This document shows positions 31,661 to 43,107 of a DNA stretch of 64,000 nucleotides, piece after piece. Made by a program: the position numbers and the translations under genes. The notes beneath the pieces are model-generated. The model was not told the DNA's origin. It was given only the letters and a program-made list of their open reading frames with translations, and did no database searches. Source of the DNA: Halichondria panicea (Eukaryota; Porifera; Demospongiae; Suberitida; Halichondriidae); contig NC_087377.1 of assembly GCF_963675165.1 (NCBI RefSeq), positions 12,572,632-12,636,631 of the forward strand, given 5' to 3'. Numbering within the stretch: position 1 is the stretch's first letter; every line of letters begins with the position of its first letter.

Positions 31661-34004
31661 TCACAGTCCTACTGGTCCATACGCCTGGTTAGTGTTCAGT
31701 TCAATCTCCTCTGTGGGTGACACCTCTTCATAAACAGGACCAGCTAGTGTAGTGGGTCCTACGTTAGCTTGTCCTTCAGTTGCCGGGGAGTACACTGCCT
31801 TCTTACGAGAGAAAACATGCATCACTAGGAGTCCAGTGAGGAATCCAATGACTAGAGTGACAATGAAAGTGATGACCACACTGATAGCGACAGTTGCAGA
31901 AGTGGAGAACAAAGGAGCGACAGTAGAAACTGTGAAATGGGATATAGTAGATAGCAAACAATTAAAAAGCTCATCACCTTCAGTCATAAGTACACAAATG
32001 ATTGCCTCGGGCTCTGTGCTCCAGACTCCAGCATTAGTGCAAGTGACGTTGTTGGGTCCAGTCAGTGAGAGTCTACTGTCACACTGGTAAGTCAGCACTG
32101 TTCCCTCCGACACTATCTCATTCAACCTCTCATAGTCCACTATGGCACCATTGCATGGCTCAAGAGGAAGAGAGCAGTTGGCTATAGGGACGGTCAGAAA
32201 ATTATATGTTTGTATTAATTGATCTCAATCAGCTTAATATACGAGCATCCACTTAAGAAAATGTGGAACAAAGGCGGTGTACGTAAGCTAATACAATTGT
32301 ACGTCACAGAAATTATAGAATGAACTTTTTCGAAGGAAATCAAAAACATTGCCTCTAAACAGCTAGCTACATTTCACCTGGCCTCTCCCTGCACACCAAG
32401 CTCCCAGGATTCTCCACCCACTCTCCCCTACCCCCCACATCAGTGCATGTGCTGGTCCTCACATCAGGGGGGAACAGTCCTTCATCACACCGGTAGATGA
32501 CCTGTGAACCCAGTAAGAAGGGTGGTAGCCTTTCACTGATGTCCAAACTGCCTCTAGACGGTGCAGCAGGAAAACCACAGGTGACTGGGGGATCTAATGC
32601 ATGAGATCCACATATAAATTAAAGTTAATTGCCCATGTATGATACCTGTAACTGAGATGCTACAGTCAAAGGTCCCAGGGTCAGGAGACCACCCACTACT
32701 GTCACAGGTTGAGGTTATCACTTCATTGTCTCCACTGCAAGTGAAGGTGAGCATGGATCCACTAATAGTGACAGGAGGTGCGTTGGTGATAGTAACACCA
32801 GCAGCAGTATAGATGTTGTGGGGCACACAACTGCATGCATTAAAGAGAAGGAGCTAGTACATCAATATCGTATGATTGAGTATAATAGCTTACTCAAATC
32901 AACAATTGAAGTTTTTTGACTCATTCCAGCACAGTTGACAGCTTTGATGGTCACATTGTAGGATGTGTTGTAAGAGATGGTGATTTGTGTGGAGGTGGTC
33001 TCCACGGTGACTGGTGACCCGGAGAGAGGTGTTTGGGAGATGGTGAGGACGTAGCTGACAGACACACCACCAGTAGAAGAGGGAGGGTCCCACTCCAGAG
33101 TGATAACAGAGGAGCTGGGTTGGTTTAGAGTGAATGACACTCTTGGATTGAGTGGACGTGAGGGTGGATCTGTGGGTGTATAATTATAATTATTATAATC
33201 AGTGATACTTGTTCCACAATTTTATGTTACAAATAAAAAACTTACCAGCCACAGTGATGGTGAGAGGACCCTCTCGTGAGCTCAGTCCCACACACTCCAC
33301 CATAGTGCCCTCCACAGTTGAGGCATCAGACAGTGAGGTGAGAGTGGCAGTGAGCATTCCTCCACTTGAGTCAGTGAGAACACCATGAAATGCACCTTCA
33401 TTCCTGTCTCTTGATGAGGCATCTAATGTTATAGTGCTTATAACATTTCCTTGCATGATTGCCCATTGAATAAAACTACTTCCAGGCAGAGTGCAAGTGA
33501 AGGTGACAGTGTCATCAGGACAAGCCACGGAGAAGTTGGATGTCAGTGTGGCTGAGAAAAATTGTGTGTTCCAGTGAACATAGTTAGAGGAAGTATAAAT
33601 AAAAATTATTGATCAAGTGGTAAACCACAAGTGTAGTGATTAAGTGAACTCTTCACTTAGACTGTACATCTAGCTTATTCTAGTTAATGTTTGTTCTAGA
33701 ACTGCATGTAGCTGCTACTGAACTTTGACATTAGAGAACTAGGTAGAACATTCTAGAGTTATATGTGTTCTGTATATAAGTTCTTGAGTTTTGTGCAAGC
33801 TAGGTTATGATTAGGTTATGAGTGTTATGCTGTTTCTGTTGTCTACTGCTGTTATTAAGTTACAAGAACAAAGTGTGACTAGTGTCAACTGTGATATCTG
33901 CGAACAAACATATGCATGTATGTACAGATCTATATGTATTTTAACTTACCTGCAGCAAGAGAAAACAGCTGGATGATGATAATAAGAACTGTGTGTACTT
34001 GCAT
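31661..34004 (-). CDS. Receptor copy 3: SP-Ig-FN3-CCP-CCP-CCP-TM, one frameshift
   Basis: Reverse-strand exons: 34004-33950 (signal MQVHTVLIIIIQLFSLAA), 33551-33246 (Ig-like), 33169-32894 (FN3, 276 nt), about 32826-32641 (short CCP-like), 32593-32378 (CCP, 216 nt, six-G form), 32181-31978 (CCP) and 31929-31661 (TM plus tail). All junctions are phase 1. Only the short CCP-like exon is out of phase: a 2-nt insertion near 32805, relative to 38431-38249, shifts its frame. Otherwise every exon is open with all Cys present. The tail carries SRKK, VYEEV and NQAYGPVGL. It was probably a functional type I receptor until recently, or the indel is an assembly or allelic difference. The unit lies convergent to the HEAT-like exons at 30.2-30.9 kb. 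Confidence 0.7.
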
Positions 34005-34594
34005 TGCAGGAGCTACAGCTAGCTGGTACAACAGCAAGTTTATTGATTACCTATGATATGAAACACACCCTCTATTGAGGAAGTCAGAAAAACCACATCA
34101 GAATGTTAAAGAAAACCACATCTATAAAACAAACAAAATGCCAGAATAACGAGTGTTGCAAACTGTGCTGGGCTAATGCCTCTCACCATGATTTGCTTTC
34201 GCTCAAAAAGTATTAGAAGAGGTAGTTTGCTTTGTATAATCATGTAATTATTGTTGAATGCATACACACTTTAATATAGAAGAGCAGCACAGAAGTCTAT
34301 ATCTGATATGGCTTGATGAATGATCTCTTCAAGGAGGATAGAACTAGCATGTAGCTATAATTATAGATCTACAATGTAGAAGTTTAAATAAGTATTTTGC
34401 ATTTCCGCTCAAAAATTCAAAAAGGGGTGTATCTGAAATGAGGTCAGAGTTCACAAGGGCTTGCTTCTGGCAGTACATGCATGCAGCTTTCAGCGAAATG
34501 TTCTTTGTAGCTAACAAATAGCTATAGCGCTACTTGTGCAGCGGTCTCGTGACCGTTTGCATTGATAAGCGGTGGTTAGTGGTTAAAATTATTA

Positions 34595-35034
34595 CCATAC
34601 TCTACCAAGATTACGCCCACCCTAATTGCATGCTACACAGCAGCTACAGGTACTATAGGTAGGCTTAATTTCGAAAAAGGTAGTTTTGTTTCGAAATTAC
34701 GCCTATTTTCTGGGGCATGCCAAGTGCTTGCAATAATTATAGTAGCTGAAGAAAAGTCGTCTACAGAGATTCAGAGAAGATTGTCTTTGTCTCTTATACT
34801 TGCGAATAGGAGTAATAATCATTGGATCTAACTATCTACGTAGCTATCTTCAGTAACCAGCTTACACAAGAAACTTCTAAACCTTTCTTGTCAACTATAA
34901 ACTGCTCGCTGACAAGTTTGCATCAATTCTTTGTGGGCGTATTCTTGAAGCAAATTAGCCTATACAGGAACTTTCACTCAAAAGAAGCAGTGGGTCATAA
35001 TTTCGGACGTGGGCGTAATCTCGATAGAGTACGG
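34595..35034. mobile_element. TA-flanked MITE (ends CCATACTCTACC / GATAGAGTACGG)
   Basis: The left end CCATACTCTACCAAGATTAC and right end GTAATCTCGATAGAGTACGG are inverted copies with a few mismatches, each flanked by TA. The ACGCCCAC motif follows on both sides, as in the MITE at 55032-55771. It is probably a Tc1/mariner-type non-autonomous element. Open frames inside have no recognisable domain. Confidence 0.6.
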
Positions 35035-35065
35035 TAGTAACGAGCGCAACTAAGACAATCATATA

Positions 35066-35276
35066 CCGTATAGCGGGTAATATTTGGGGGACAAAGTATT
35101 CGTGGTTCAGCAATATTTAGACATTTCATGGATAATATTTTCGTCGTTGCTGATTGCACTGCAGGTAAAGGTAGTCAAGGTCGCTTCATTCGTGGGTAAA
35201 ATATTCATGGTCAGAGCTTCAACCACGAAAACCACGAATATTTTGTCCCCCGAAAATTACCGGCTATATACAGTAT
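35066..35276. mobile_element. TA-flanked MITE, CCGTATAGCGGG family
   Basis: The left end CCGTATAGCGGGTAATATTT and right end AAATTACCGGCTATATACAG are inverted copies, with internal ATTCGTGGTTCAGCAATATT. It is closely related to 43108-43302. The right end is slightly decayed. Confidence 0.65.
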
Positions 35277-35304
35277 ATGAACTAACCAATAGAAGGGATC
35301 ATCA

Positions 35305-35795
35305 CCATGTTGTCACGGCTACTGCCAACACAGTTAACTGCTCTGATGGTCACGTTATAGGGAATGTTGTAGGAGATATTGAACTGTGCCGAGGTGGTTT
35401 GACTTTCTACGGTGACTGGTGACCTGGAGAGAGGTGTTGGGGAAATGACGAGGATATATAGCTAACAGACACACCACCAGTAGAGGAGGGTGACTCCCAG
35501 TCCAGAATAACAAGAGAGGAGCTGAGCTGGTTTTGAGTGGAGGATATTCTTGGGTTTAATGGAGAGGTTGAATTACCTATGCATGTGCAATAAAAGTCTA
35601 TAAGTTTAACTGTGTCCCTTCGACCAACTTAAGAACCAATAAAGAGTGTACTTTGAACTGACATCAACCCAGACTTCGCTGGAGGATCCACTTGCCATCT
35701 CAGTACAGCGGCAGGCTTAGAGCATGTGAACAAAACTGCCTCTCCAGGACACGCCACACTCGTGTTGGACACTAATAAGGCCTCTGTTGAAATGG
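35305..35795 (-). pseudogene. Receptor copy 4 fragment: Ig and FN3 exons (class 2)
   Basis: On the reverse strand, 35790 to about 35650 encodes the first half of an Ig-like module (SVACPGEAVLFTCSKPAAVL, then RWQVDPPA), ending at a stop. 35578-35305 is an FN3 exon with the TGGVSV and ISPTPLS landmarks and SQT/TTSAQFNISYNIPYNV, but with indels. It is the same class as copies 0 and 2. No CCP or TM exons follow before copy 3 starts, so the unit is truncated. Confidence 0.6.
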
Positions 35796-35996
35796 AACAG
35801 TTTCAATCACACATGAAGCACAATCTTGTTTTGCATTCATACCTCCTATCTGAGAGCCAATCATCACTGTTAACAAAAGATGCTTATCACCAACAAGTTC
35901 ACCATTATTTAACAGGGCAAATTTAGCAAAAGCAAAATGTGACATCTTTACCTATTGCCTAGATTAGATCATACTTCTCCAGTCATGAGACAGTGG

Positions 35997-36282
35997 GTTT
36001 ATTGTCAGTGTGGGCATACGAAAAAAAGTTTAATTGAGATCTAATATTAACCTTGTGTTTACCATACCCTATATCTGCTATAATTATCTGTAGAGTTGTC
36101 CTGAAGAAGTTTTCAAAAAGTAAAGATCGTTAATGAAACATTTGCTAAATTGCTAACTTCAGTAAATAGCTGTGGGCTGAGTAACCTGTTAGTGTTTATT
36201 GTCAGTGTGGGCATACGAAAAAAAGTTTAATTGAGATCTAATATTAACCTTGTGTTTACCATACCCTATATCTGCTATATCC
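35997..36282. repeat. ~87-bp direct repeat, two copies 199 bp apart
   Basis: GGGTTTATTGTCAGTGTGGG...ATATCTGCTATA at 35997-36083 recurs at 36196-36282 almost exactly. Between them lies a GATCGTTAATGAAACATTTG segment shared with 40245 and 42550. No coding is evident. Confidence 0.65.
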
Positions 36283-36344
36283 GATAATTATACTGGCTTA
36301 CTCAGATTCAAAATTTGTCTTCTATTCAACATTATAGTACATAC

Positions 36345-36485
36345 AGCTCTCAGCTCTGATGGTCACATTGTAGGGAGTGTTGTAGGAGATAGTGATCTGT
36401 GCCGAGATGGTCTCCACAGTGACTGGTGACTTAGAGAGAGGTGTTAGGGAGATGAGGACATAATTATGAACATAATTATAGTTGG
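36345..36485 (-). pseudogene. FN3 exon remnant
   Basis: The reverse strand matches the 3' half of the FN3 exons (SPVT.ETISAQITISYNTPYN). Its 5' half is gone. It is a rearranged fragment lying 3' of copy 5. Confidence 0.55.
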
Positions 36486-36584
36486 CTGTTTAACAGACCT
36501 TCAGGAAGGAGGTCCTAGTCCAGAGTAACAATAAAATTATCAGTGACTGGATGTTGAAGTTGTTCACCCTCTCCCCATTTTCTC

Positions 36585-36835
36585 AGCTCCTCTGATTGAT
36601 GATGTATCAGAATTGGGGTTGTGCGTTGTATCTATGATGACCCAACCCACAGAAACTAGCAGGTGTACTCACTGGCCCCCAAAATATATAGGGGAGGATG
36701 TATAGACTCACACTATCACAAGCGGGTAAGGGTGTGTTGTGTGTGTGGATGCTATGTGAGTATGGGATAAAGGTACATGTATGTGTTGTGTAGATTATAT
36801 GCGTACTGATCATGCATGCATGTACAAAGATTTGT
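36585..36835 (+). pseudogene. Remnant of the DNPDQQMY exon and following intron
   Basis: The forward strand matches 27289-27600 and 29728-30060 (GGCCCCCAAAAT, GGGGAGGATGTAT, ATGGGATAAAGGTA) with many differences. It is non-coding now. Confidence 0.45.
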
Positions 36836-37061
36836 GTAATATGGCTAGGCTTGGAAGCACACCACTTTAGTACGTTATAACAATGGCAAATTTTACAGTT
36901 AAAATAACCTCCTCTGATGTATTATATAGGGAATGCAATTGAGACAATCTCCAGGCAAGATGAAACACGTAGCGAGTCTACATGGCCTATAAAACAAATG
37001 AAATGGCAGAATAATCACAATTAACCTGTTGAATGCTATTGAATATTATAGTGAATGAGTT

Positions 37062-39301
37062 TTACAGTCCTAATGGTCCATACGCCTGGTTTGTGTTGAG
37101 TTTAATCTCTTCTTTGGGTGACACCTCTTCATAAACAGGAACAGCTGGTGCAGTGGGTCCTACGTTAGCTTGTCCTTCAGTTGCCGGGGAGTGTACTGCC
37201 TTCTTACGAGAGAAAACATGCATCACTAGGAGTCCAGTGAGGAATCCAATGACTAGAGTGACAATGAAAGTGATGACCACACTGATAGTGACAGTTGCAG
37301 AAGTGGAGAACAAAGGAGCGACAGTAGAAACTATGAGATGGAATACCGGTAGTAGATAAGCAAACAATTACAAAGCTCATCCATCACCTTCAGTCATAAG
37401 TACACACATGATTGCCTCAGGCTCAGTGCTCCAGACTCCAGCATTAGTGCAAGTGATGGTGTTGGGTTCAGTCAGTGAGAATCCATTGTCACACTGGTAT
37501 GTCAGCACTGTTCTCTCCAACACTGTCTCGTTCAACCTCTCATAGTCCACTATAGCACCATTGCAAGGCTCAGTAGGAAGAGAGCAGTTGACTATAGGGA
37601 CAGTCAGAAAATTACTTTATGAGTATATGTTTGTATCTCAATCAGCTGAACACGAGCATCCAATAACCTACCATTGAATACTAAGAAAGTGTGGAACGAA
37701 AGCGGTGTACGTAAGCTAATACAATTCACAGAAATTATAGAATGAAGTAAATCAAAAACCCTCTGAACAAGGTCAAGCCAACTTAATTACACGCTTCACA
37801 AATGCAAGCGAGTCACTTTTTGCTAAAAAAACACCCACAACCACCCACTCCATAAAATTACCACAAAACTCAGTGTGGTTTAGGAAGCCTAACAATTTAA
37901 TAGTCTAAAAACTCCTACTCTTAAGATTTTTTTTATTGGCCTGCCTAGAAGTTGGCTTGGCCCAACTACATTTCACCTGGCCTCTCTCTGCACACCAAGC
38001 TCCCAGGATTCTCCACCCACTCTCCCCTATCCCCCACATCAGTGCATGTACTGGTCCTCACATCAGGAGGGAACAGTCCCTCATCACAGCGATAGATGAC
38101 CTGTGAACCCAGTGAGAAGGGTGGTGTCCCACCATTGATGTCCACACTGCCTCTAGATGGTATAGCAGGAGAACCACAGCTGACTTGGGGATCTAATGCA
38201 TGAGATCAACATTCCTTTTAGAGAGTTAGTTGCCCATGTATATGATACCTGTAACTGGACTGCTGCAGTTGAAGGTCCCAGGGTCAGGAGACCACCCATT
38301 ACTGCCACAGGTTGAGGTTCTCACTTCACTGTCTCCACTACAAGTGAGGGTGAGCATAGATCCACCAATAGTGACAGGAGGTGTGTTGGTGATGGTCACA
38401 CCAACAGCAGTAGACGGTGTGGAGCATACCACTGCATTGATTTAATAGTATGGTAACTAAGGAACAAGTGCGTATGTTTTATGACCTTACAGTTGCAGTC
38501 AAATAAAACTTAGAATCAATTACGTCATTCCCCATGAAATGGCTTACTCAGATCAATAATTGAAGTTTCTTGACTCATTCCAACACAGTTGACAGCTCTG
38601 ATGGTCACATTGTAGGGTGTGTTGTAGGAGACAGTTATCTGTGCTGAGGTGGTCTCCACGGTGACTGGTGATCCGGAGAGAGGTGTTGGGGAGATGGTGA
38701 GGACATGGCTGACAGATACACCACCGGTAGAGGAGGGATGGTCCCAGTCCAGAGAGATATCTGATGAGTTAGGCTGGTTTTGAGTGGAGGACACTCTTGT
38801 GTCGAGAGTAGGGGACGGTGGATCTGTGGGTATAATGATTAATAATAGAACTCCATCAGTCACTCACCAGCCACATTGATGGTGAGAGGACCCTCTCTAG
38901 AGTTCTCTCCCACACACTCCACCATAATACCCTCCACAGTTGAGGCCTCAGACAGTGAGGTGAGAGTGGCAGTGAGCATTCCTCCACTGGAGTCAGTGAG
39001 AACACCACGGAATGCTGGATTACCTCGTGTGCTATCAGTGTTGCTGATACTTAAAGATATGCTAAACCTTTGGCCTTGTGGTGGAGTGACGTCCCATCGT
39101 ATGAAGATACCAGGCAGAGTGCAGGTGAAGGTGACAGTGTCATCAGGACAGGCCACAGGGGGGGTGGATGTCAGTGTAGCTGAGAAAAATTGTGTGCTCC
39201 ATTGAACACATGTATATATAGATGATGATCTATGTATATAACTTACCTGCAGCAAGACTAAACAGCTGGATGCTGATAATAATAACTGCTTGTACTTGCA
39301 T
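37062..39301 (-). CDS. Receptor copy 5: intact SP-Ig-FN3-CCP-CCP-CCP-TM receptor
   Basis: Reverse-strand exons: 39301-39247, 39179-38868, 38823-38548, 38431-38249, 38192-37977, 37591-37388 and 37330-37062 (lengths 55, 312, 276, 183, 216, 204, 269). All are bounded by AG/GT sites in phase 1. The join is 1515 nt, 504 codons plus stop, with no break. In order: signal peptide (1-18), Ig-like module (Cys in VACPDD, FTC and VECVG), FN3 (TGGVSVSHVLTISPTPLSG), a short CCP-like module, two full CCPs, a TM helix (VAISVVITFIVTLVIGF), then SRKK and a ~45-residue tail with VYEEV and NQAYGPLGL. VYEEV resembles the pYEE[IV] site preferred by Src-family SH2 domains, and NxxY resembles a PTB site. A cell-surface recognition or adhesion role is inferred from architecture. 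It is the only fully intact member of its cluster. Confidence 0.8.
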
Positions 39302-39339
39302 TGCAAGAGCTATAGCTACAGCTTTATTGATAGCTATAG

Positions 39340-39400
39340 CTTTATTGATCTATGATGAAATACACCTCTTTCTATTGATCATGAGGAAGTCAGAAAAACC
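39340..39400 (-). promoter_or_regulatory. Conserved 5' flank of copy 5
   Basis: TGAGGAAGTCAGAAAAACCA (39382-39401) lies about 80 nt upstream of the start codon, at the same relative place as the motif upstream of copies 1 and 3. Whether it is regulatory or only a duplication-border sequence is unknown. Confidence 0.3.
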
Positions 39401-39494
39401 ACATCAGAATGTGACAATAGGTTTTACAGCCAAAAATATACACGTTATAATTTGAAGTCAACCATGCACAACTATTAGTTGTTGATATTAAGTT

Positions 39495-39887
39495 TTACAG
39501 TCCTAATGGTCCATACGCCTGGTTAGTGTTCAGTTCAATCTCCTCTTTGGGTGACACCTCTTCATAAACAGGAACAGCTGGTGCAGTGGGTCCTAAGTTA
39601 GCTTGTCCTTCAGTTGCTGGGAAGTACACCGCCTTCTTACGAGAGAAAACATGCATCACTAGGAGCCCAGTGAGGAATCCAATGACTAGAGTGACAATGA
39701 AAGTGATGACCACACTGATAGCGACAGTTGCAGAAGTGGAGAACAAGGTAGAAACTGTGAGATGAGATATAGTATGACTGTATTTTGGGATAGCAAACAA
39801 TGACTGGCCTTCAGTACTAACTACACACATGATTGCCTCAGGCTCAGTGCTCCAGACTCCAGCATTAGTGCAAGTGATGGTGTTGGG
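39495..39887 (-). pseudogene. Receptor copy 7: TM/tail exon plus truncated CCP exon
   Basis: The exon 39754-39495 (260 nt, in frame, three codons shorter than in copy 5) codes the TM helix and tail with VYEEV and NQAYGPLGL. Upstream, about 39887-39810 is the 3' third of the preceding CCP exon (PNTITC, NAGVWSTEPEAIMC). It breaks off abruptly into CATGCATTCATACCTCCTAC, which is related to 35836-35935. The 5' exons are missing. It is a rearranged partial copy lying directly upstream of copy 5's promoter. Confidence 0.65.
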
Positions 39888-40216
39888 TCATGCATTCATA
39901 CCTCCTACCTGAGAGACATGCAACCATCACTGCTATAACAGAAGATGCTCATCAACAAGTTCATAATATTCAACAGGGCAAATAATTTGCAAAAGCAAAA
40001 TTTAATATACATAATTATAATAGATCTAGATTGATACCTCTCCATGCAGATGGGACCTAGATCTACCATGTACCAGGACAGTCAGTCAGTGGGTTTATTA
40101 TAATAAGTATATTATTGGCACTAAAAGAAGCAATATGTTTAGTACCCATAGAGTGAAGAGTATGATGCAGTTGTCCCAGACTTCCAATATGGAGTTGACT
40201 TGTCCTGATCCTGCAG

Positions 40217-40405
40217 CTATATAGCTCTGACCATTTTAAAGTAAAGATCGTTAATGAAATAATTAGATGCTAAATTGCTTACTTTATGGGCTGAGGAGAT
40301 AGCTGTGGGTTGAGTAACCTGATGGTGTTTGTTTAGCCAGCTGCTGTGATCATAAAGGATATTTCTTTTGAAAGCAAACTGTTGAAAATAGATGAATACA
40401 AACAA
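40217..40405 (-). other. Repeated reading frame, unknown (also at 42424-42681)
   Basis: The reverse-strand frame contains YDHSSWLNKH and YFINDLYFKM; the paralogue at 42681-42424 has YDHSSWLNKHLQFTS, CFINDPYFDMM and GTLEQLYTLQTMG. A third trace (GATCGTTAATGAAACATTTG) lies at about 36125. Similarity at the amino-acid level suggests a former exon, but no family is recognised and flanking exons are missing. Confidence 0.3.
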
Positions 40406-40709
40406 ATAGTTCAGTAGCTATAGCTACTCTGCATACCCGTTTTGATTCTTATAAACCTGATTGACTGCAACTCAGTGTGCATGGCCTCTAGGACAAGATA
40501 GTCATTACACACAATCTAAGACAGATCATTGCTTCACTTGTCATAATGAAAAAAGGAAAGATATCGTAAAACATAAACTCTTTTCTTGGTGAAACTATGC
40601 GGAGGTCTACAACAATCAGTATCACCATACACACACAGACCGCACACAAATACCTCCAACTATAGGTCCAAAGGCAGCAACACTGCCACCTAGAGCTGAA
40701 TAGATGATC

Positions 40710-40850
40710 TCATGTAGCAGTGAATCAAAAGTCCCAGTGATAAGGGACCACCCGCTACTGCCGAGGTTTTTCATTCCTGTCTCCATGGCAAGTGACTGAT
40801 GGTGAGCATGGATCCACAAATTGTGATAGGAGGTGTATTGGTGATGTGGT
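40710..40850 (-). pseudogene. Remnant of the short CCP-like exon
   Basis: The reverse complement matches the TPPITI..GSMLT.. and SGWSLITGTFD parts of the short CCP-like exon, with a broken frame. It is an isolated rearranged fragment. Confidence 0.5.
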
Positions 40851-41203
40851 TAAAACTTGACTCATAAAGCATATCTACATGTAGATGACTACGTTGAAAC
40901 ATGCAGGTTTCACTGTATATACAGTCACTTATTATCCTAACTTCAATCCATAATAATTATGCTGTTTCAGTACCAATGCTGTGATGCACTTCCTTTAGGA
41001 CAAGTTTGACTTCTCTTATAATAATTGTTGCTTATTTTGTTGATATACAAACATATGATGGTTTTAATGAACAGAAGTATTTGTGCTATTAATACGTAAA
41101 CGTAAATCTACCTTATAAGGTATAGTTATATAGCTATAATATAACTATTATACATGTATTCTGACAAATGAATGTACATTGGGTGGAAAACAAAATGCAT
41201 GGT

Positions 41204-42377
41204 TCACAGTCCTACTGGTCCATACGCCTGGTTAGTGTTAAGTTCCATCTCTTCTTTAGGTGACACCTCCTCACAAACAGGACCAACTGGCTGTGCAGTG
41301 GGTCCTACGTTAGCTTGTCCTTTAGCTGCTAGAGAGTATATTGCCTTCTTACGAGAGCAAAGGTGCATCACTACGAGTCCAGTGAGGAATCCAAGAATGG
41401 CAGCCACAAAGAAAGTAATAATTACGCTGATAGCAGCAACTACACCAATGGATAGGGAGGTGGCAGTAGGACCTGTGAAATCGATGTATTATGGGATTAC
41501 GAACCATAACTCGCATTCAAGTACACACATTATTGATGGCCTTCATCTTCAGTTGGTGACACACACATGATTGCCTCAGGCTCAGTGCTCCAGACTCCAG
41601 CATTGGTGCAAGTGACGTTGTTGGGTCCAGTCAGTGAGAATCCATTGTCACACTGGTAAGTCTGCACTGTTTCCTCCAACACTGTCTCTTTCAACAACTC
41701 ATAGTCCACTATAGCACCATTGCAGGGCTCAGCAGGTACAGTGCAGTTAACTATAATAGGGACGGTCAGATAATATCATACTATGACTATAGCACATGAC
41801 AGATGTTTGTATCTCATCAGCTCAACATGAGCACCCATGAATACTAAGAAATGTGGAACAAAGGCGGTACAATTGTAGACAGATCATGCAGACAGAAATT
41901 ATTTTTTTCGAAGGAAAATTCTGCTTCTGAACAGCTACATTTCACCTGGTCTCTCCCTGCACATCAAGCTCCCAGGATTCTCCACCCACTCTCCCCTACC
42001 CCCTACATCAGTGCACGTGCTGGTCCTCACATCAGGGGGGAACAGTCCATCGTCACAGCGGTAGACGACCTGTGAACCCAGTGAGAAGGGTGGTGTCCCA
42101 CTACTGATGTCCACACTGCCTCTGGATGGTGCAGAAGGAGAACCACAGGTGACTGGGGCCCATAGAAAAATGCATACTTTAATCCTTTATTTATAAGTAC
42201 CGGTATAGGACTGCAAAAGTCTCAGGGTCAGGAGACCACTCACTACTGCCACAGGTTGAGGTCCTCACTTCATTGTCTCCATTGCAAGTGAAGGTGAGCA
42301 TGGATCCACCAATAGTGACAGGAGGTGCGTTGGTGATGGTCACACCGGCAGCACGGTAGACGGTGTGGGGCACACCA
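41204..42377 (-). pseudogene. Receptor copy 6: 5'-truncated, CCP modules and TM/tail
   Basis: Reverse-strand exons: about 42377-42203 (short CCP-like; frame shifted near 42355 and the last Cys lost), 42152-41946 (CCP; the usual ATTAG acceptor is gone, but CCCCAG two codons further in keeps phase), 41750 to about 41549 (CCP; the normal GTGATG donor reads ATGAAG) and 41472-41204 (TM and tail, 269 nt, open). The TM helix differs from the others (ISVIITFFVAAILGF). The tail tyrosine of VYEEV is Cys (VCEEV), while NQAYGPVGL is kept. No Ig or FN3 exon lies upstream. It is a diverged, 5'-deleted member. Confidence 0.65.
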
Positions 42378-42423
42378 CTGCATGTATTTATACAGAGAAG
42401 GAATGTAAACAATTGTATTATGA

Positions 42424-42681
42424 TCATAAATTATTATACTTACCCAGATTCACAATTCTAATAAAGCAATGTTTACCCATAGTTTGAAGAGTGTAGAGTT
42501 GTTCCAAGGTTCCAATCTGGAGTTGTGCGAGCATCATGTCAAAGTAAGGATCGTTAATGAAACATTTGCTAAATTGCTTACTTGGCGGCCTCTGGAGGAT
42601 CGAGGTAAACTGTAGGTGTTTGTTTAGCCAGCTGCTGTGATCATAAAGGATAATGAAAGTAAACCCACGATTCGTAAACAA
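42424..42681 (-). other. Repeated reading frame, unknown (paralogue of 40217-40405)
   Basis: The open reverse-strand frame contains LYDHSSWLNKHLQF, LQRPPSKQF, CFINDPYFDMMLAQ and GTLEQLYTLQTMG. It is better preserved than the 40.2-kb copy. A possible donor GTAAAC follows TMG. Unknown exon. Confidence 0.3.
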
Positions 42682-43107
42682 ACATGCAGTTCTGAATCAG
42701 TGCAATCAAGCTACTCTGCATGTATACCCATGCAGTATTTGATTATCCATAATAATTTATTATAAGGCCTGATTCGACTTATGATTCGACTGGCACAACT
42801 CAGTGTTGCCTCTTGGGCAAGTTAATCATAACATAATCTCAAACACTTTCAATGTGTCTCACTTGTCAGAAACCATAATCGTAAACATGCAAAGCTGCAT
42901 GGCTTAATTACATTTTTTCTTGGTGATAATAAGACAAGCTCAACAATCAGTACCCCCACCAACAGATTGTCAAGAACACCCATAAATGCATGTGTCTTAA
43001 AGACCCTCCAATACCTAACTAATCTCCCCTGATGGTGCATGACGAAAAGAAGAAACTATAGTCATGAAGTAGTTAGAGGTACATAACACAAAACGATTGT
43101 GTATATA

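Noticed and set aside
41172-41570. Forward-strand frame of 132 codons (and similar at 31752, 37153, 38876)
   Set aside because: These are antisense shadows of receptor TM/tail or Ig exons, whose reverse frames have conserved motifs and splice sites.
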